From an uncultured Mucispirillum sp. (lineage in GTDB: Bacteria; Chrysiogenota; Deferribacteres; Deferribacterales; Mucispirillaceae), in contig CALUWN010000006.1 in the NCBI GenBank assembly GCA_944324495.1, forward strand, positions 62,001-126,000: a stretch of DNA of 64,000 nt. The letters are read 5' to 3'. The notes under the pieces are model-generated. The model ran no database searches. It was not told the DNA's origin and saw only the letters and a list, made by a program, of their open reading frames with translations. The position numbers were made by a program, and so were the translations under genes. Positions 43,177 to 52,270 of the stretch are shown here, piece by piece; position 1 is the stretch's first letter, and the number at the start of each line of letters is the position of its first letter.

Positions 43177-45468
43177 ATGGCATCAAATAATTCTAAAGCA
43201 CTTTTTCAAAAAGACCCAGAATTACAGGCAAATTCTGTAACAGTGCTTAAAAAACGTTACCTTAGGAAAAAAGAATCTGGGGAGATGGAAACCCCAAAAG
43301 ACCTTTTTATTAGAGTGGCAAAAAATATTTCCCAAGCAGAGTTGAAATTTGACCCACAGGCAGATGTGGATAGTGTGGCTGAAATGTTTTACAACCAAAT
43401 GGCTGCGCTTAAATTTTTACCAAATTCACCTACTTTAATGAATGCTGGTAATGCATTACAACAACTTTCAGCGTGCTTTGTTTTACCTGTGGAAGATTCT
43501 TTAGAAGGTATTTTTGAAGCTGTAAAATATACTGCTCTTATTCATAAATCTGGTGGTGGTACAGGTTTTTCTTTCACAAGGCTTCGTCCAAAAGATGATT
43601 CTGTTAAAACTACTAAAGGTGTTTCTTCTGGTCCTGTTTCTTTTATGTCTGTTTTTGATGCTGCAACAGAAACAATCAAGCAAGGTGGTATGAGGCGTGG
43701 TGCTAATATGGGTATCTTACGTGTTGACCACCCAGATATTATGGATTTTATATATGCAAAACAGGATAAAACAAAACTTACTAACTTTAATTTATCTGTT
43801 GGTATTACAGAAGAATTTATGAAAAGTGTTAAAAAAGGCACTGATTATGATTTATTAACGCCAAGAGATAGAAAGAAAGTTGGCTCAAAAAACGCAAAAG
43901 AGGTTTTCAATGAAATGGTTCGCCTAGCTTGGGAAGGTGGCGACCCGGGTATTATTTTCTTAGATAGAATTAATAATGCAAACCCTACTCCTGCAGAAGG
44001 AGAAATGGAAAGTACAAACCCATGTGGTGAACAGCCATTATTACCATATGAATCATGTAACCTTGGTTCTATTAACTTAGTACAGTTTGTTAAAAATGGT
44101 AAAATAGACTGGGATGATTTAAAAAACACCTGCTGTATTGCAGTACGCTTTTTAGATAATGTTATTGAGATGAATAACTACCCTATTAAGCAAATTGATG
44201 AAATGACTAAGAAAAATAGAAAAATTGGTCTTGGTATTATGGGTTGGGCAGATATGCTTGTTATGCTTGATATTCCATACAATTCTGATAAAGCTATTGC
44301 ATTAGCAGAAGAAGTGATGAAATTTATTAGGGATGAAGGCAGAAAAATGAGTGTAAAATTAGCAGAAACTCGTGGCAGCTTCCCCGGTTTTGATAAAAGT
44401 ATATATCCTGCACTAGGTTTTAAAGCTATGCGTAATGCTACTATTACTACTATTGCCCCTACTGGTACTATTTCTATTATTGCAGGAGCATCAAGCGGTA
44501 TTGAACCATATTTTGCATTAGCTTATTATAGAAATGTTATGGATAATAATAAACTTCCAGAAGTAAACCCATACTTTTTAACTAAAGCTCATGAAGGTAA
44601 ATTCTACTCTGAAAGTTTACTTAATAAATTAGCTGATGCTGGTAATGCTCATAATTTAACAGAAGTACCAGAAGATATTAGAAAAATATTTGTAACAAGC
44701 CATGAAATCAGCCCAGAATGGCACGTAAAAATGCAGGCTGCTTTCCAAAAATACACAGATAATGCTGTTAGTAAAACTGTAAACTTTGAAAACAGTGCTA
44801 CTATTGAAGATGTTGAAAAAGCATATATGCTTGCTTATGATTTAGGCTGTAAAGGTATTACAATATACAGAGATGGCAGTAGAGATAATCAGGTATTAAA
44901 TATTGGTAAAGTAAAAGAGGAAGCTCCTGTTGAAGTACCTGTTCCAGTACCTGCAAAACCAAAAGAACGCCCTGCTATCTTAATTGGTAAAACTACAGAA
45001 ATCACAACTGGTTGTGGTAAAATGTATGTTACAATCAACCAAGACCAAGAAGGAAATGTTTTTGAAGTATTTACAAGTATTGGTAAGGCTGGTGGTTGTG
45101 CACAAAGTCAGTCTGAAGCTATAGGTCGTTTAATATCATTAAATTTAAGAAGTGGTGTAGAACCTGAATTTATAATTAAACAATTAAAAGGTATTTCATG
45201 CCATATGCCTTATGGTTTTGGTGCTCAAAGAGTGCTTTCTTGTGCAGATGCTGTTGGTAAAGCCCTTGATGAAGCAATTAAAAACCCGCTTAATACTCAG
45301 GTTATCAGAAACGACAGTATTACAGTTGATACTTTACTTGCTGATATGGATAAAAAAGCTGGTAACAAAGTAGTTTCTAATGGTGCCTGTCCTGACTGCG
45401 GTGCTCCTGTTGAATATATTGAAGGATGCCTCACTTGTCAGTCATGCGGTTATTCTAAATGCAGCTAA
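43177..45468 (+). CDS. nrdJ: Adenosylcobalamin-dependent ribonucleotide reductase (class II)
   Basis: Single-chain reductase of 763 residues making deoxynucleotides with or without oxygen. Core motifs are FLPNSPTLMNAG, the first active-site Cys in QLSACFVLP, TNPCGEQPLLPYESCNLGS with the radical-site N-C-E triad, and TIAPTGTISIIAGASSGIEP. A TSCPD-like domain follows (TEITTGCGKMYVTI, GGCAQSQSEAIGRL), then a C-terminal zinc ribbon with the redox tail (CPDCGAPVEY...CQSCGYSKCS). No ATP-cone regulatory domain is present at the N-terminus. It has its own promoter and terminator. It needs vitamin B12; no B12 riboswitch was found in the 130-base leader. Confidence 0.96.
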   Translation: MASNNSKALFQKDPELQANSVTVLKKRYLRKKESGEMETPKDLFIRVAKNISQAELKFDPQADVDSVAEMFYNQMAALKFLPNSPTLMNAGNALQQLSACFVLPVEDSLEGIFEAVKYTALIHKSGGGTGFSFTRLRPKDDSVKTTKGVSSGPVSFMSVFDAATETIKQGGMRRGANMGILRVDHPDIMDFIYAKQDKTKLTNFNLSVGITEEFMKSVKKGTDYDLLTPRDRKKVGSKNAKEVFNEMVRLAWEGGDPGIIFLDRINNANPTPAEGEMESTNPCGEQPLLPYESCNLGSINLVQFVKNGKIDWDDLKNTCCIAVRFLDNVIEMNNYPIKQIDEMTKKNRKIGLGIMGWADMLVMLDIPYNSDKAIALAEEVMKFIRDEGRKMSVKLAETRGSFPGFDKSIYPALGFKAMRNATITTIAPTGTISIIAGASSGIEPYFALAYYRNVMDNNKLPEVNPYFLTKAHEGKFYSESLLNKLADAGNAHNLTEVPEDIRKIFVTSHEISPEWHVKMQAAFQKYTDNAVSKTVNFENSATIEDVEKAYMLAYDLGCKGITIYRDGSRDNQVLNIGKVKEEAPVEVPVPVPAKPKERPAILIGKTTEITTGCGKMYVTINQDQEGNVFEVFTSIGKAGGCAQSQSEAIGRLISLNLRSGVEPEFIIKQLKGISCHMPYGFGAQRVLSCADAVGKALDEAIKNPLNTQVIRNDSITVDTLLADMDKKAGNKVVSNGACPDCGAPVEYIEGCLTCQSCGYSKCS

Positions 45469-45492
45469 TGTAATAAATTATTTAATATAATT

Positions 45493-45526
45493 AAGGGCAG
45501 GTTTTTTGTATCCTGCCCTTTTTTTG
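45493..45526 (+). terminator. Terminator of nrdJ
   Basis: 9-bp stem AAGGGCAGG / CCTGCCCTT with a 10-nt loop followed by a T-run. Confidence 0.92.
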
Positions 45527-45923
45527 TATCTAAAACAACTATTTTTCTGCTTAATAATATTATTCTTTTTAATATAATTATAAAGGTATAAGTATCATTA
45601 ATCATCTTATTTAAACAGCTGTAATTTATATAATACATAAATCACATTATTTAATTATTACATCATACCAACCACTTGAAAGAGCTTATACAGCATTGCT
45701 TCAATATATTCATATTTAAAGTTACATATATACATTATCGTTTTATTAAACAATATCTATACTGCCCTTCTCTTTATATATATTTAATTATAATAATTAA
45801 TATGTAAATTGCACACTGATTAATATATAATTATAACTATCTATAAACTATATTAGAGTGTTTTTATTACAGAGAAATTTATAAGACAAAAAATATTGAA
45901 AAATGTTATTATATAAAAAGATA

Positions 45924-46056
45924 GGGTATTAACCCACTCTCAGATTGTCGAAAAAATACATTTTTTCGCCAGTCAATTGATGAGCCTAATAATGCTTGTA
46001 GCATTTTATTAGGCTATAAGGGTAACTAAACTTGGATACACGCTCCAAGTTTAGTT
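45924..46056. ncRNA. Cluster of tandem hairpins, candidate structured RNA
   Basis: Four inverted repeats follow each other: a small GGGT-ATTA-ACCC (45924-45935); CGAAAAAA-TACA-TTTTTTCG (45949-45968); AGCCTAATAA-TGC with loop TTGTA and GCA-TT-TTATTAGGCT (45983-46015); and a perfect 13-bp stem AACTAAACTTGGA with loop TACACGC (46024-46056). The symmetric stems do not reveal the transcribed strand. On the minus strand the series would lie in the 3' region of the porin gene and end with TATCTTTTT. It may be a stable 3' UTR RNA or an independent small RNA. Confidence 0.4.
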
Positions 46057-46137
46057 AAATAAATTATTTTTTAATGTAGATAATATTTCTTCTTATAAGT
46101 TTAAAATAATCAATTACTTTTTTGACAATTTAAAGAG

Positions 46138-46153
46138 CGGGTAGTAACCCGCC
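46138..46153. terminator. Hairpin downstream of the first porin-like gene
   Basis: GCGGGT-AGTA-ACCCGC, 6-bp GC-rich stem. It is followed by TCTTT on the minus strand and by CCTGTTTTT on the plus strand, so it may serve as a weak terminator on either strand. Confidence 0.6.
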
Positions 46154-46193
46154 CTGTTTTTACTGCATTAAAGCAGATATTTATAAGCTATTA

Positions 46194-47345
46194 TTAAAAT
46201 ACAACAGAAGCCATTGCACCAGCTATAAAATCATAGCCTTCTTTTTCGCCTGCACTGTCCTGCATTTTATTAATGTATGCAATTTCTGGAGTAATTGCAA
46301 ACCAGTCATTAATTTGAATAACACAGTTTAAATATGCACCAAGGCTGTCATCCATTTTATCATATCCGTCACCAAAGTTAAGTGTATAACCTACACCAAT
46401 TTGTGGAGTATATTTTTCATTAAATGTATGACCTAAACCTATTGCAACACCTGCAGACTGGATATTTTCTGCTTGTGTTGTAGTAGTGCCTTTTTCATCA
46501 GATAAAAACATACTGAATTTATTATTTTGAATAGAAACTACACGGCTTTTATAATTGCCTAATGCATCCATTAAATCTAAGTTTGCACCATACCAGCCAG
46601 TAAATTGTAAAAATGAGTTGCCAAAATCAGCCTGACCGCCAAAACCTATATTATATGAATGAAATACTTTATCAGAAAAAGCATTGCTGTTATCAGAATA
46701 CATATAAGCACCGTATGCACCAAACACTTTAAATTCAAGTGTATCATTAGTATAAGTATATGCTAATTCCACCCTTGGCAATACATTAAATGGAGTATAT
46801 AAAGCATTACCTTCTGAATCTACTGCACTTAATTTATACCCTGTATCATCAGTATTATCACTATTCCAGCCACCACCTAAACTAGGAAATATCACAGCCA
46901 GTTCAAACCCTTTAATACCATAGCGAATTTGCAGTCTGTCATTATCTGCCAATGTACCTAAATCATTTAATGACTGAAAGTCGTTAGATACCTGCCCAAA
47001 AGAATATGCTGCAATAGTAGTATCTCTACCTACTACTATAAAATGGTCTTCTGCACCACCAAAACGATAAGTTAAAAAGAACCTTTGTACAGGGTCCGCA
47101 AGACCTGCTTCAAATGTTCCTGTAACATTACCGTAAGTTAATTCAACCCCTAAAAGAGATGAACCAACAAAAGCTTGAGAGCCAAAAGAATTTGAACTTT
47201 GTCCATAACTTTCACTATAAGTATAAAAAGCATCACCATATATTTCACCATATATGTTGGCTTTAAATTCGCCGCTTTCAAATTCTACGGCAAATACTGG
47301 CACTGCAGCAAGTACCATAATTAATGAAAATAAAATCTTTTTCAT
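46194..47345 (-). CDS. Porin-like outer-membrane beta-barrel protein (paralogue 1)
   Basis: Outer-membrane protein of 383 residues. A signal peptide (MKKILFSLIMVLAAVPVFAVE, cleaved after about residue 19) is followed by alternating strands throughout (FKANIYGEIYGDAFYTYSE, SLLGVELTYGNVTGTFEAGL, RLQIRYGIKGFELAVIFP, YTPQIGVGYTLNFGDGY) and the protein ends with the aromatic VVF expected by the BAM machinery. It shares signal, strand order and key segments (GNVTGTFEAGLADPVQRF versus KNVSGTIEAGLGDPVRKF) with the protein at 47604-48830. Family not recognised by name; a diffusion porin is the likely role. Confidence 0.75.
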   Translation of the reverse strand: MKKILFSLIMVLAAVPVFAVEFESGEFKANIYGEIYGDAFYTYSESYGQSSNSFGSQAFVGSSLLGVELTYGNVTGTFEAGLADPVQRFFLTYRFGGAEDHFIVVGRDTTIAAYSFGQVSNDFQSLNDLGTLADNDRLQIRYGIKGFELAVIFPSLGGGWNSDNTDDTGYKLSAVDSEGNALYTPFNVLPRVELAYTYTNDTLEFKVFGAYGAYMYSDNSNAFSDKVFHSYNIGFGGQADFGNSFLQFTGWYGANLDLMDALGNYKSRVVSIQNNKFSMFLSDEKGTTTTQAENIQSAGVAIGLGHTFNEKYTPQIGVGYTLNFGDGYDKMDDSLGAYLNCVIQINDWFAITPEIAYINKMQDSAGEKEGYDFIAGAMASVVF

Positions 47346-47559
47346 TGAACCTCCTAAAACCCAATAAAATACTTTTATGATTTATATCATATATTAGATT
47401 ATACTAGTTTTGAAATAAAGTCAAGGTTTATTGATAATAAATTTCAATAAAAACTATTATGTCTTTTTAAATAGTTAATTTTATCAACAATATATACATA
47501 TAATAATTTTAAGAAAGCTAAAAAACGGATTATATCAATATATATAAATTACTAAAGGT

Positions 47560-47581
47560 CTGGGAAGGTTTCCCTTCCCAG
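47560..47581. terminator. Hairpin downstream of the second porin-like gene
   Basis: 9-bp perfect stem CTGGGAAGG / CCTTCCCAG; on the minus strand the loop is GAAA, a stable tetraloop. It is 22 nt after the stop of the porin gene. The T-tract is poor. Confidence 0.7.
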
Positions 47582-47603
47582 TTTATAAAAGTTTGATAGA
47601 TTA

Positions 47604-48830
47604 TTAAAAACTTAAAACAGCAACAAGACCAGCAACTACTGAATATCCTTGAGCTTTACCGTAAGCTCCACTAAGGTTATAGAAAAGTGCTAATTCTGGA
47701 ACTATTGAGAACCAGTCTGTTACAAAATACTGAGTATTTAAAAATGCGCCTATGTTTTGGTCTGCATCAGCATAATGAGATGCAAAACTTGCACTGTAAC
47801 CTATACCAAGTTGAGAAACAAGTTTACCATCTAATGCTTTATAGCCATAACCTAATGAGCCGCCTGCACTGTATATATCATTAATATCAATAGTGTATCT
47901 GCCATTTGCCTGCTGAATAAGACTTACTGGGTTTAACATTATTTTTGACATACCAGTTCTATAATCACCTTGTGCATTAGATAAATACATATTCTGCCCA
48001 AAATAGCCTACATAGTTAAGAAATGAGTTGCCAAAATTAGCAGAACCGCCAAAACCTACATAGAACATATGAGCTGTTTTATCAAAAGCATCAATATGTT
48101 CTGATGCATTTTCATTATGATACATATATGCACCATAAGAACCAAAGAATTTAATATTAAAATTATCTTTTGAAAGAGTATATGCAAGCTCTAATCTCGG
48201 AATAAAATTAAACATATATGATGCTGAATCAATGGTATCATAAGCTGTAAATGGATTACTAGATGCATCAGTAGTTTGATATGAATATTCAAAACTATCT
48301 TTATAAGCTGCATCATCACCAGAACCAAAACCAATTTGCGGCATAACAATAGCTATTTCAAAACCTCTAATACCATATCTAAACTGTAATCTTCTTTTAT
48401 TAGCAACAGCACCATAGTCAATCATACACTGACCATCATTTGATAACTGCCCATAATTATAAAAAGCAATATTATTGTCTCTACCTGCTAAAAAGTAGTG
48501 GTCGGACTGACCATTAATATTGTATTTCAGATAAAATTTTCTAACTGGGTCACCAAGACCAGCTTCAATAGTACCTGATACATTTTTGTAACTCATTGTT
48601 ACACCAAAATTTGATGACCCTACAAATGCATAAGAACCAAAAGAATGCTGACCCCCACCAATTAATGTTGATGAGTAAATTGGTGTAGCTTCCTTAGATG
48701 AATAAGTATAGAAAGCATCTGCATAAAGGTTACCATAAATATTTGCTTTAAAATCCCCAGAAGTAAACTCCACAGCAAACACAGGCACTGCACAAAGTGC
48801 CATCAACCATGAAAATATTAACTTTCTCAT
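47604..48830 (-). CDS. Porin-like outer-membrane beta-barrel protein (paralogue 2)
   Basis: Protein of 408 residues, paralogous to the one at 46194-47345. The signal peptide is MRKLIFSWLMALCAVPVFAVE; the mature protein starts with FTSGDFKANIYGNLYADAFYTYSS and ends with aromatic VLSF. Differences lie mainly in segments that would be outer loops (for example the stretch after IYSSTLIGGGQHSFG and the Ser/Tyr-rich part near residue 190). It has its own gap of about 120 bases upstream and a hairpin downstream, so the two genes are probably separate transcripts. A gene duplication is the simplest origin. Confidence 0.75.
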   Translation of the reverse strand: MRKLIFSWLMALCAVPVFAVEFTSGDFKANIYGNLYADAFYTYSSKEATPIYSSTLIGGGQHSFGSYAFVGSSNFGVTMSYKNVSGTIEAGLGDPVRKFYLKYNINGQSDHYFLAGRDNNIAFYNYGQLSNDGQCMIDYGAVANKRRLQFRYGIRGFEIAIVMPQIGFGSGDDAAYKDSFEYSYQTTDASSNPFTAYDTIDSASYMFNFIPRLELAYTLSKDNFNIKFFGSYGAYMYHNENASEHIDAFDKTAHMFYVGFGGSANFGNSFLNYVGYFGQNMYLSNAQGDYRTGMSKIMLNPVSLIQQANGRYTIDINDIYSAGGSLGYGYKALDGKLVSQLGIGYSASFASHYADADQNIGAFLNTQYFVTDWFSIVPELALFYNLSGAYGKAQGYSVVAGLVAVLSF

Positions 48831-48951
48831 GTTATCCTCCTAATAACCGTACTTAAAAATTATACATCTATTTTATACATAATTTCTACATTATTGTCAA
48901 TAATAATAATTATTATTACCCTGTATTATAAACAACTTATTTAAAATAGAT

Positions 48952-49857
48952 TTAATAAATAATACCGGGATATTGAAAAGTGCCTTTACTATTAATATCT
49001 ATTTGGATACAGTTATTGCCTTTTCTACTTTTTTCACTTTTTATATCACCAGAAAGCAGCCCACCCTTATATATTTTACATCTAAATTTATTATCGTCTG
49101 CATGGGATTTAACTACTAAAATTCCAGTTAATGGTGCCTGGCAGGTAAATTTTGCATCGCTTGTATTAAATTGTGAGCAGTCCTTGTTATACCTGCCATA
49201 CTGCCCTTTTAAATGGGCATTCATCTCCTGTTTATTTGGAAAAAGTATTATATCTACAGGCTCTGCTGAAAAAAATTCAACATCTATAATAAGATTGCTG
49301 TTATCTTTTCTTGATAAATCAAAAGCCCACACTTGATTCTGTCTTAAAGTTAATTCCTTATTTGCTAGTGGTGCAGAGTGTAAATCATTTATTAAAGCAT
49401 TATACATATCTCCATTACTAATTCCACACGCATAATTATAAAACTTATTATTATCTTTTTTAATATATGTAGATATACCACTGTGAAGTAAAAGTGATGA
49501 ATACAATAATGCCATATCTAAATATGTACCTTCTCTATTATTAAATGCAGTATATGGGTTTGGAGAAGTATAGTCTGTGCTGTTATCTATTATAAAACTT
49601 GAACGGACATATTTATAAATTTCCAGTGTTTTACAAGCTTTATCATCACTAAGGCATGATGAAGTGATTTTTTTTGTAAAATTAATTAAGCTAAAATCAT
49701 TTTTTATAAGATAATCATTAATATGGCTTCGTTTTTTGCTTGTTGAATAATAAGAGGATGATGTAATATCATCCACATTAACATCTATTACAAACATATA
49801 TAAAAAACCAAATATAACAAACAGCCCTATAACAATATATGTAATAGCTTTTATCAC
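48952..49857 (-). CDS. Membrane-anchored transglutaminase-like protein, apparently without catalytic Cys
   Basis: Protein of 301 residues with one N-terminal membrane helix (residues 4-24), the rest probably periplasmic. Residues 75-135 resemble the entry of a transglutaminase-like core: EIYKYVRSSFII, then REGTYLDMALLYSSLLLHSGISTYI. In active members this helix starts with GDC or GTC; here Tyr112 takes the cysteine position. The second half (from about residue 175) looks beta-rich, with several cysteines (CSQF, FTCQAPL, FRCKIYKG, CIQI). The family match is tentative. Genes on both sides give no functional clue. Confidence 0.45.
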   Translation of the reverse strand: MIKAITYIVIGLFVIFGFLYMFVIDVNVDDITSSSYYSTSKKRSHINDYLIKNDFSLINFTKKITSSCLSDDKACKTLEIYKYVRSSFIIDNSTDYTSPNPYTAFNNREGTYLDMALLYSSLLLHSGISTYIKKDNNKFYNYACGISNGDMYNALINDLHSAPLANKELTLRQNQVWAFDLSRKDNSNLIIDVEFFSAEPVDIILFPNKQEMNAHLKGQYGRYNKDCSQFNTSDAKFTCQAPLTGILVVKSHADDNKFRCKIYKGGLLSGDIKSEKSRKGNNCIQIDINSKGTFQYPGIIY

Positions 49858-49991
49858 TTTAATATATCCTTCTATAATTATGTATTAAAAAAGTATTATC
49901 ATAAAATTTTATAAAAAATCAATTAAATTATAAAATATTTGGCTTGTTTTTTTATAACAATTAGATTAAAAGATATTTGTATGGAGGTAAA

Positions 49992-50747
49992 ATGAAAAAA
50001 ATTGCTGTAATTACAAAAAACTTTCCACGCCATTTTGATTTTATTGTTTCGGTTATGGAAACAGGTTCATTGTGCGGAGTTGTAATGGTTTTAGATGATG
50101 ATAATAATACATTTGTTAGAAATAATGATTTATTAAATAAGTATTATCAAAATTCAGAACACAAATTTTTTGGAAACAAATATAATAATATCTCCAGAAT
50201 ACACACTATTACTATTAAAAATGATGAAATAAACTCATCTAAAATATCATCATTTATTAATAATATAAAAGCAGATTTAGTAATTATTTTTGATGTTAAT
50301 AATATAGATGATAGCACTTTAAGTGAAATTAAAAGTGATATATGGAAACTGCATTTTGGTTATGTGCAGCGCTTTGCAGGGTTTAATGGAAATATTCATG
50401 CTGCACTGGAAAATAAATCACAATCCATATGTACATCGTTAATAGAATTTAAAAATAATTTATATGCTGGCAGGATAATCCATCAAACACAGTCATTATT
50501 CAGGCAGGAAGATAATATTACAGATGCAGAGTATAGAAGCCTTAGAAAAATGATATTTGATATGGAAAAAATCATCAGCTTATATAATAATGACAGTATA
50601 AAATATTATGAAGCAGGCAGCAATACAACAATATATAATGAAAACGATATAACAACTGATGACATTAAAAAGTTAGTTGATACTGCTAATTTTCTTGCAA
50701 AAAACTTATCTGATAATGAAGAATTTGAATTTAAAAAACAAATATAA
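49992..50747 (+). CDS. Formyltransferase-fold protein with altered active site
   Basis: Protein of 251 residues. The start and middle recall Met-tRNA or GAR formyltransferase N-terminal domains: KKIAVITKN, ADLVIIFDVNNI, then WKLHFGYVQRFAGFNGNIHAALEN and a strand ending YAGRIIHQTQ. In active enzymes this region reads NxHPSLLPxxRG and D-x-G-x-I-I, with a catalytic Asn-His-Asp triad. Here Asn is Lys119, His121 is kept and Asp is Tyr158. A normal formyl transfer is unlikely. ATG at 49992 follows a perfect GGAGG; the upstream TTG at 49977 is rejected. It is 17 nt from lysS and probably co-transcribed with it. Confidence 0.5.
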   Translation: MKKIAVITKNFPRHFDFIVSVMETGSLCGVVMVLDDDNNTFVRNNDLLNKYYQNSEHKFFGNKYNNISRIHTITIKNDEINSSKISSFINNIKADLVIIFDVNNIDDSTLSEIKSDIWKLHFGYVQRFAGFNGNIHAALENKSQSICTSLIEFKNNLYAGRIIHQTQSLFRQEDNITDAEYRSLRKMIFDMEKIISLYNNDSIKYYEAGSNTTIYNENDITTDDIKKLVDTANFLAKNLSDNEEFEFKKQI

Positions 50748-50764
50748 TTTTATATGGAGTTAAA

Positions 50765-52228
50765 ATGGACCAACACAGACTAGAAAAATGTAATAAACTA
50801 AGAGAAATGGGGTTAAATCCATATGTAAATTCCCATATTATATCTTCCCCTATTTCTGATATTTTAGAACGTTTTAGTAAAGAAGATGATGTTCTTCCTG
50901 AAAATGAAGAATTTAGTGCAGCAGGAAGAATTCTTGCTAAAAGAGAGTTTGGAAAAACAGCTTTTTTAACAATAAGAGATAGAAGTGGTATTATACAAGT
51001 ATATATTAAAAAAGCACTGCTTTCAGAAAATGATTTTGAAGTATACACTCTTTCTGAAGTTGGTGATTTTATAGGTGTACAAGGTACTCTTTTCCGCACA
51101 AAAACAGGTGAATTAACTATCAGAGCCTTCCAGTACAGGCTTTTAACAAAAGCATTACGTGATTTACCAGAAAAATTTCATGGTTTAAAAGATGTGGAAA
51201 CAAGATACAGACAGCGTTATCTTGATTTAATCGTAAATAACGATGTAAAAGATGTATTTATTAAACGCAGCCAGATAATTAAAGAAATAAGAGATTTTTT
51301 CACAAATCATGGTTTTATTGAAGTTGAAACACCTATGATGCACTCTCTTGTAGGTGGTGCTGCTGCAAAACCATTTATAACTCACCATAATGCATTAGAT
51401 ATGTCACTTTACCTGCGTATTGCTCCAGAACTTTACTTAAAAAGGCTTGTAGTTGGTGGTATAGAAAGAGTATTTGAACTTAACCGAAACTTTAGAAATG
51501 AAGGTGTTGATACAAAACACAACCCAGAATTTACTATGATAGAATGGTATATGGCTTATGCTGATTACAATATTCTTATGAATATGATAGAGGAGCTTGT
51601 TACTCATTTAGCAAAGAAAATTAATAACAGCGAAAAGCTTGAATATGGCGATTTAACTATAGATTTAACTCGTCCATGGGCAAGGCTTACTATGGCTCAA
51701 GCTATTGAAAAATATGGTAATATTTCCCAAGATGAGATATCTACTTATGAAAAGGCAAAACAAGTGGCACAAAATTTAAAAATTACTGTTGATGCTTCAT
51801 GGGGACAAGGTAGAATAGTTTCTGAAATTTTTGAGGCAGTTGCTGAAGAAAAACTTATTAACCCTACTTTTATTATTGATTACCCAAAAGAGATATCACC
51901 TCTTTCAAAATCAAAAGAAGATAATCCAGAACTTACAGACAGGTTTGAATTATTTGTTGCTGGAATGGAACTTTCAAACGGCTTTAATGAATTAAATGAC
52001 CCAATAGACCAAAAAGAGAGGTTTCAAAAACAAGTTGATTCTCGTAATGCTGGTGATGAAGAAGCCTGTATGATGGATGAAGACTATATTAGAGCATTAG
52101 AATACGGTCTTCCACCTACAGCTGGTGCTGGTATGGGGATCGACAGGCTTGTTATGCTTTTAACTAACAAGCAGTCTATAAGAGATGTACTGCTTTTCCC
52201 TTATATGAGAAATATTGATACTATATAA
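50765..52228 (+). CDS. lysS: Lysyl-tRNA synthetase (class II)
   Basis: Class IIb synthetase of 487 residues. An N-terminal OB-fold anticodon domain (FSAAGRILAKREFGKTAFLTIRD split by AAGR) is followed by motif 1 (RDFFTNHGFIEVETPMM), motif 2 (RVFELNRNFRNEG...HNPEFTMIEWY) and motif 3 (GLPPTAGAGMGIDRLVML). It charges tRNA-Lys in the cytosol. A terminator follows within 10 nt of the stop. Confidence 0.96.
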   Translation: MDQHRLEKCNKLREMGLNPYVNSHIISSPISDILERFSKEDDVLPENEEFSAAGRILAKREFGKTAFLTIRDRSGIIQVYIKKALLSENDFEVYTLSEVGDFIGVQGTLFRTKTGELTIRAFQYRLLTKALRDLPEKFHGLKDVETRYRQRYLDLIVNNDVKDVFIKRSQIIKEIRDFFTNHGFIEVETPMMHSLVGGAAAKPFITHHNALDMSLYLRIAPELYLKRLVVGGIERVFELNRNFRNEGVDTKHNPEFTMIEWYMAYADYNILMNMIEELVTHLAKKINNSEKLEYGDLTIDLTRPWARLTMAQAIEKYGNISQDEISTYEKAKQVAQNLKITVDASWGQGRIVSEIFEAVAEEKLINPTFIIDYPKEISPLSKSKEDNPELTDRFELFVAGMELSNGFNELNDPIDQKERFQKQVDSRNAGDEEACMMDEDYIRALEYGLPPTAGAGMGIDRLVMLLTNKQSIRDVLLFPYMRNIDTI

Positions 52229-52236
52229 TATCTTAG

Positions 52237-52270
52237 CTGCCTTATATATAAAGTATAAGGCAGTTTTTTT
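52237..52270. terminator. Terminator of lysS
   Basis: 10-bp stem CTGCCTTATA / TATAAGGCAG with loop TATAAAG followed by seven T on the plus strand. The last bases touch the recO stop codon. Confidence 0.9.

Larger units (their letters stand above)
45469..46193. other. Hairpin-rich non-coding spacer
   Basis: 725 bases with no convincing gene. The left end has the nrdJ terminator, then about 400 bases of plain AT-rich DNA, then a tandem series of hairpins (45924-46056), and a last hairpin at 46138-46153 near the stop of the convergent porin gene. Confidence 0.75.
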
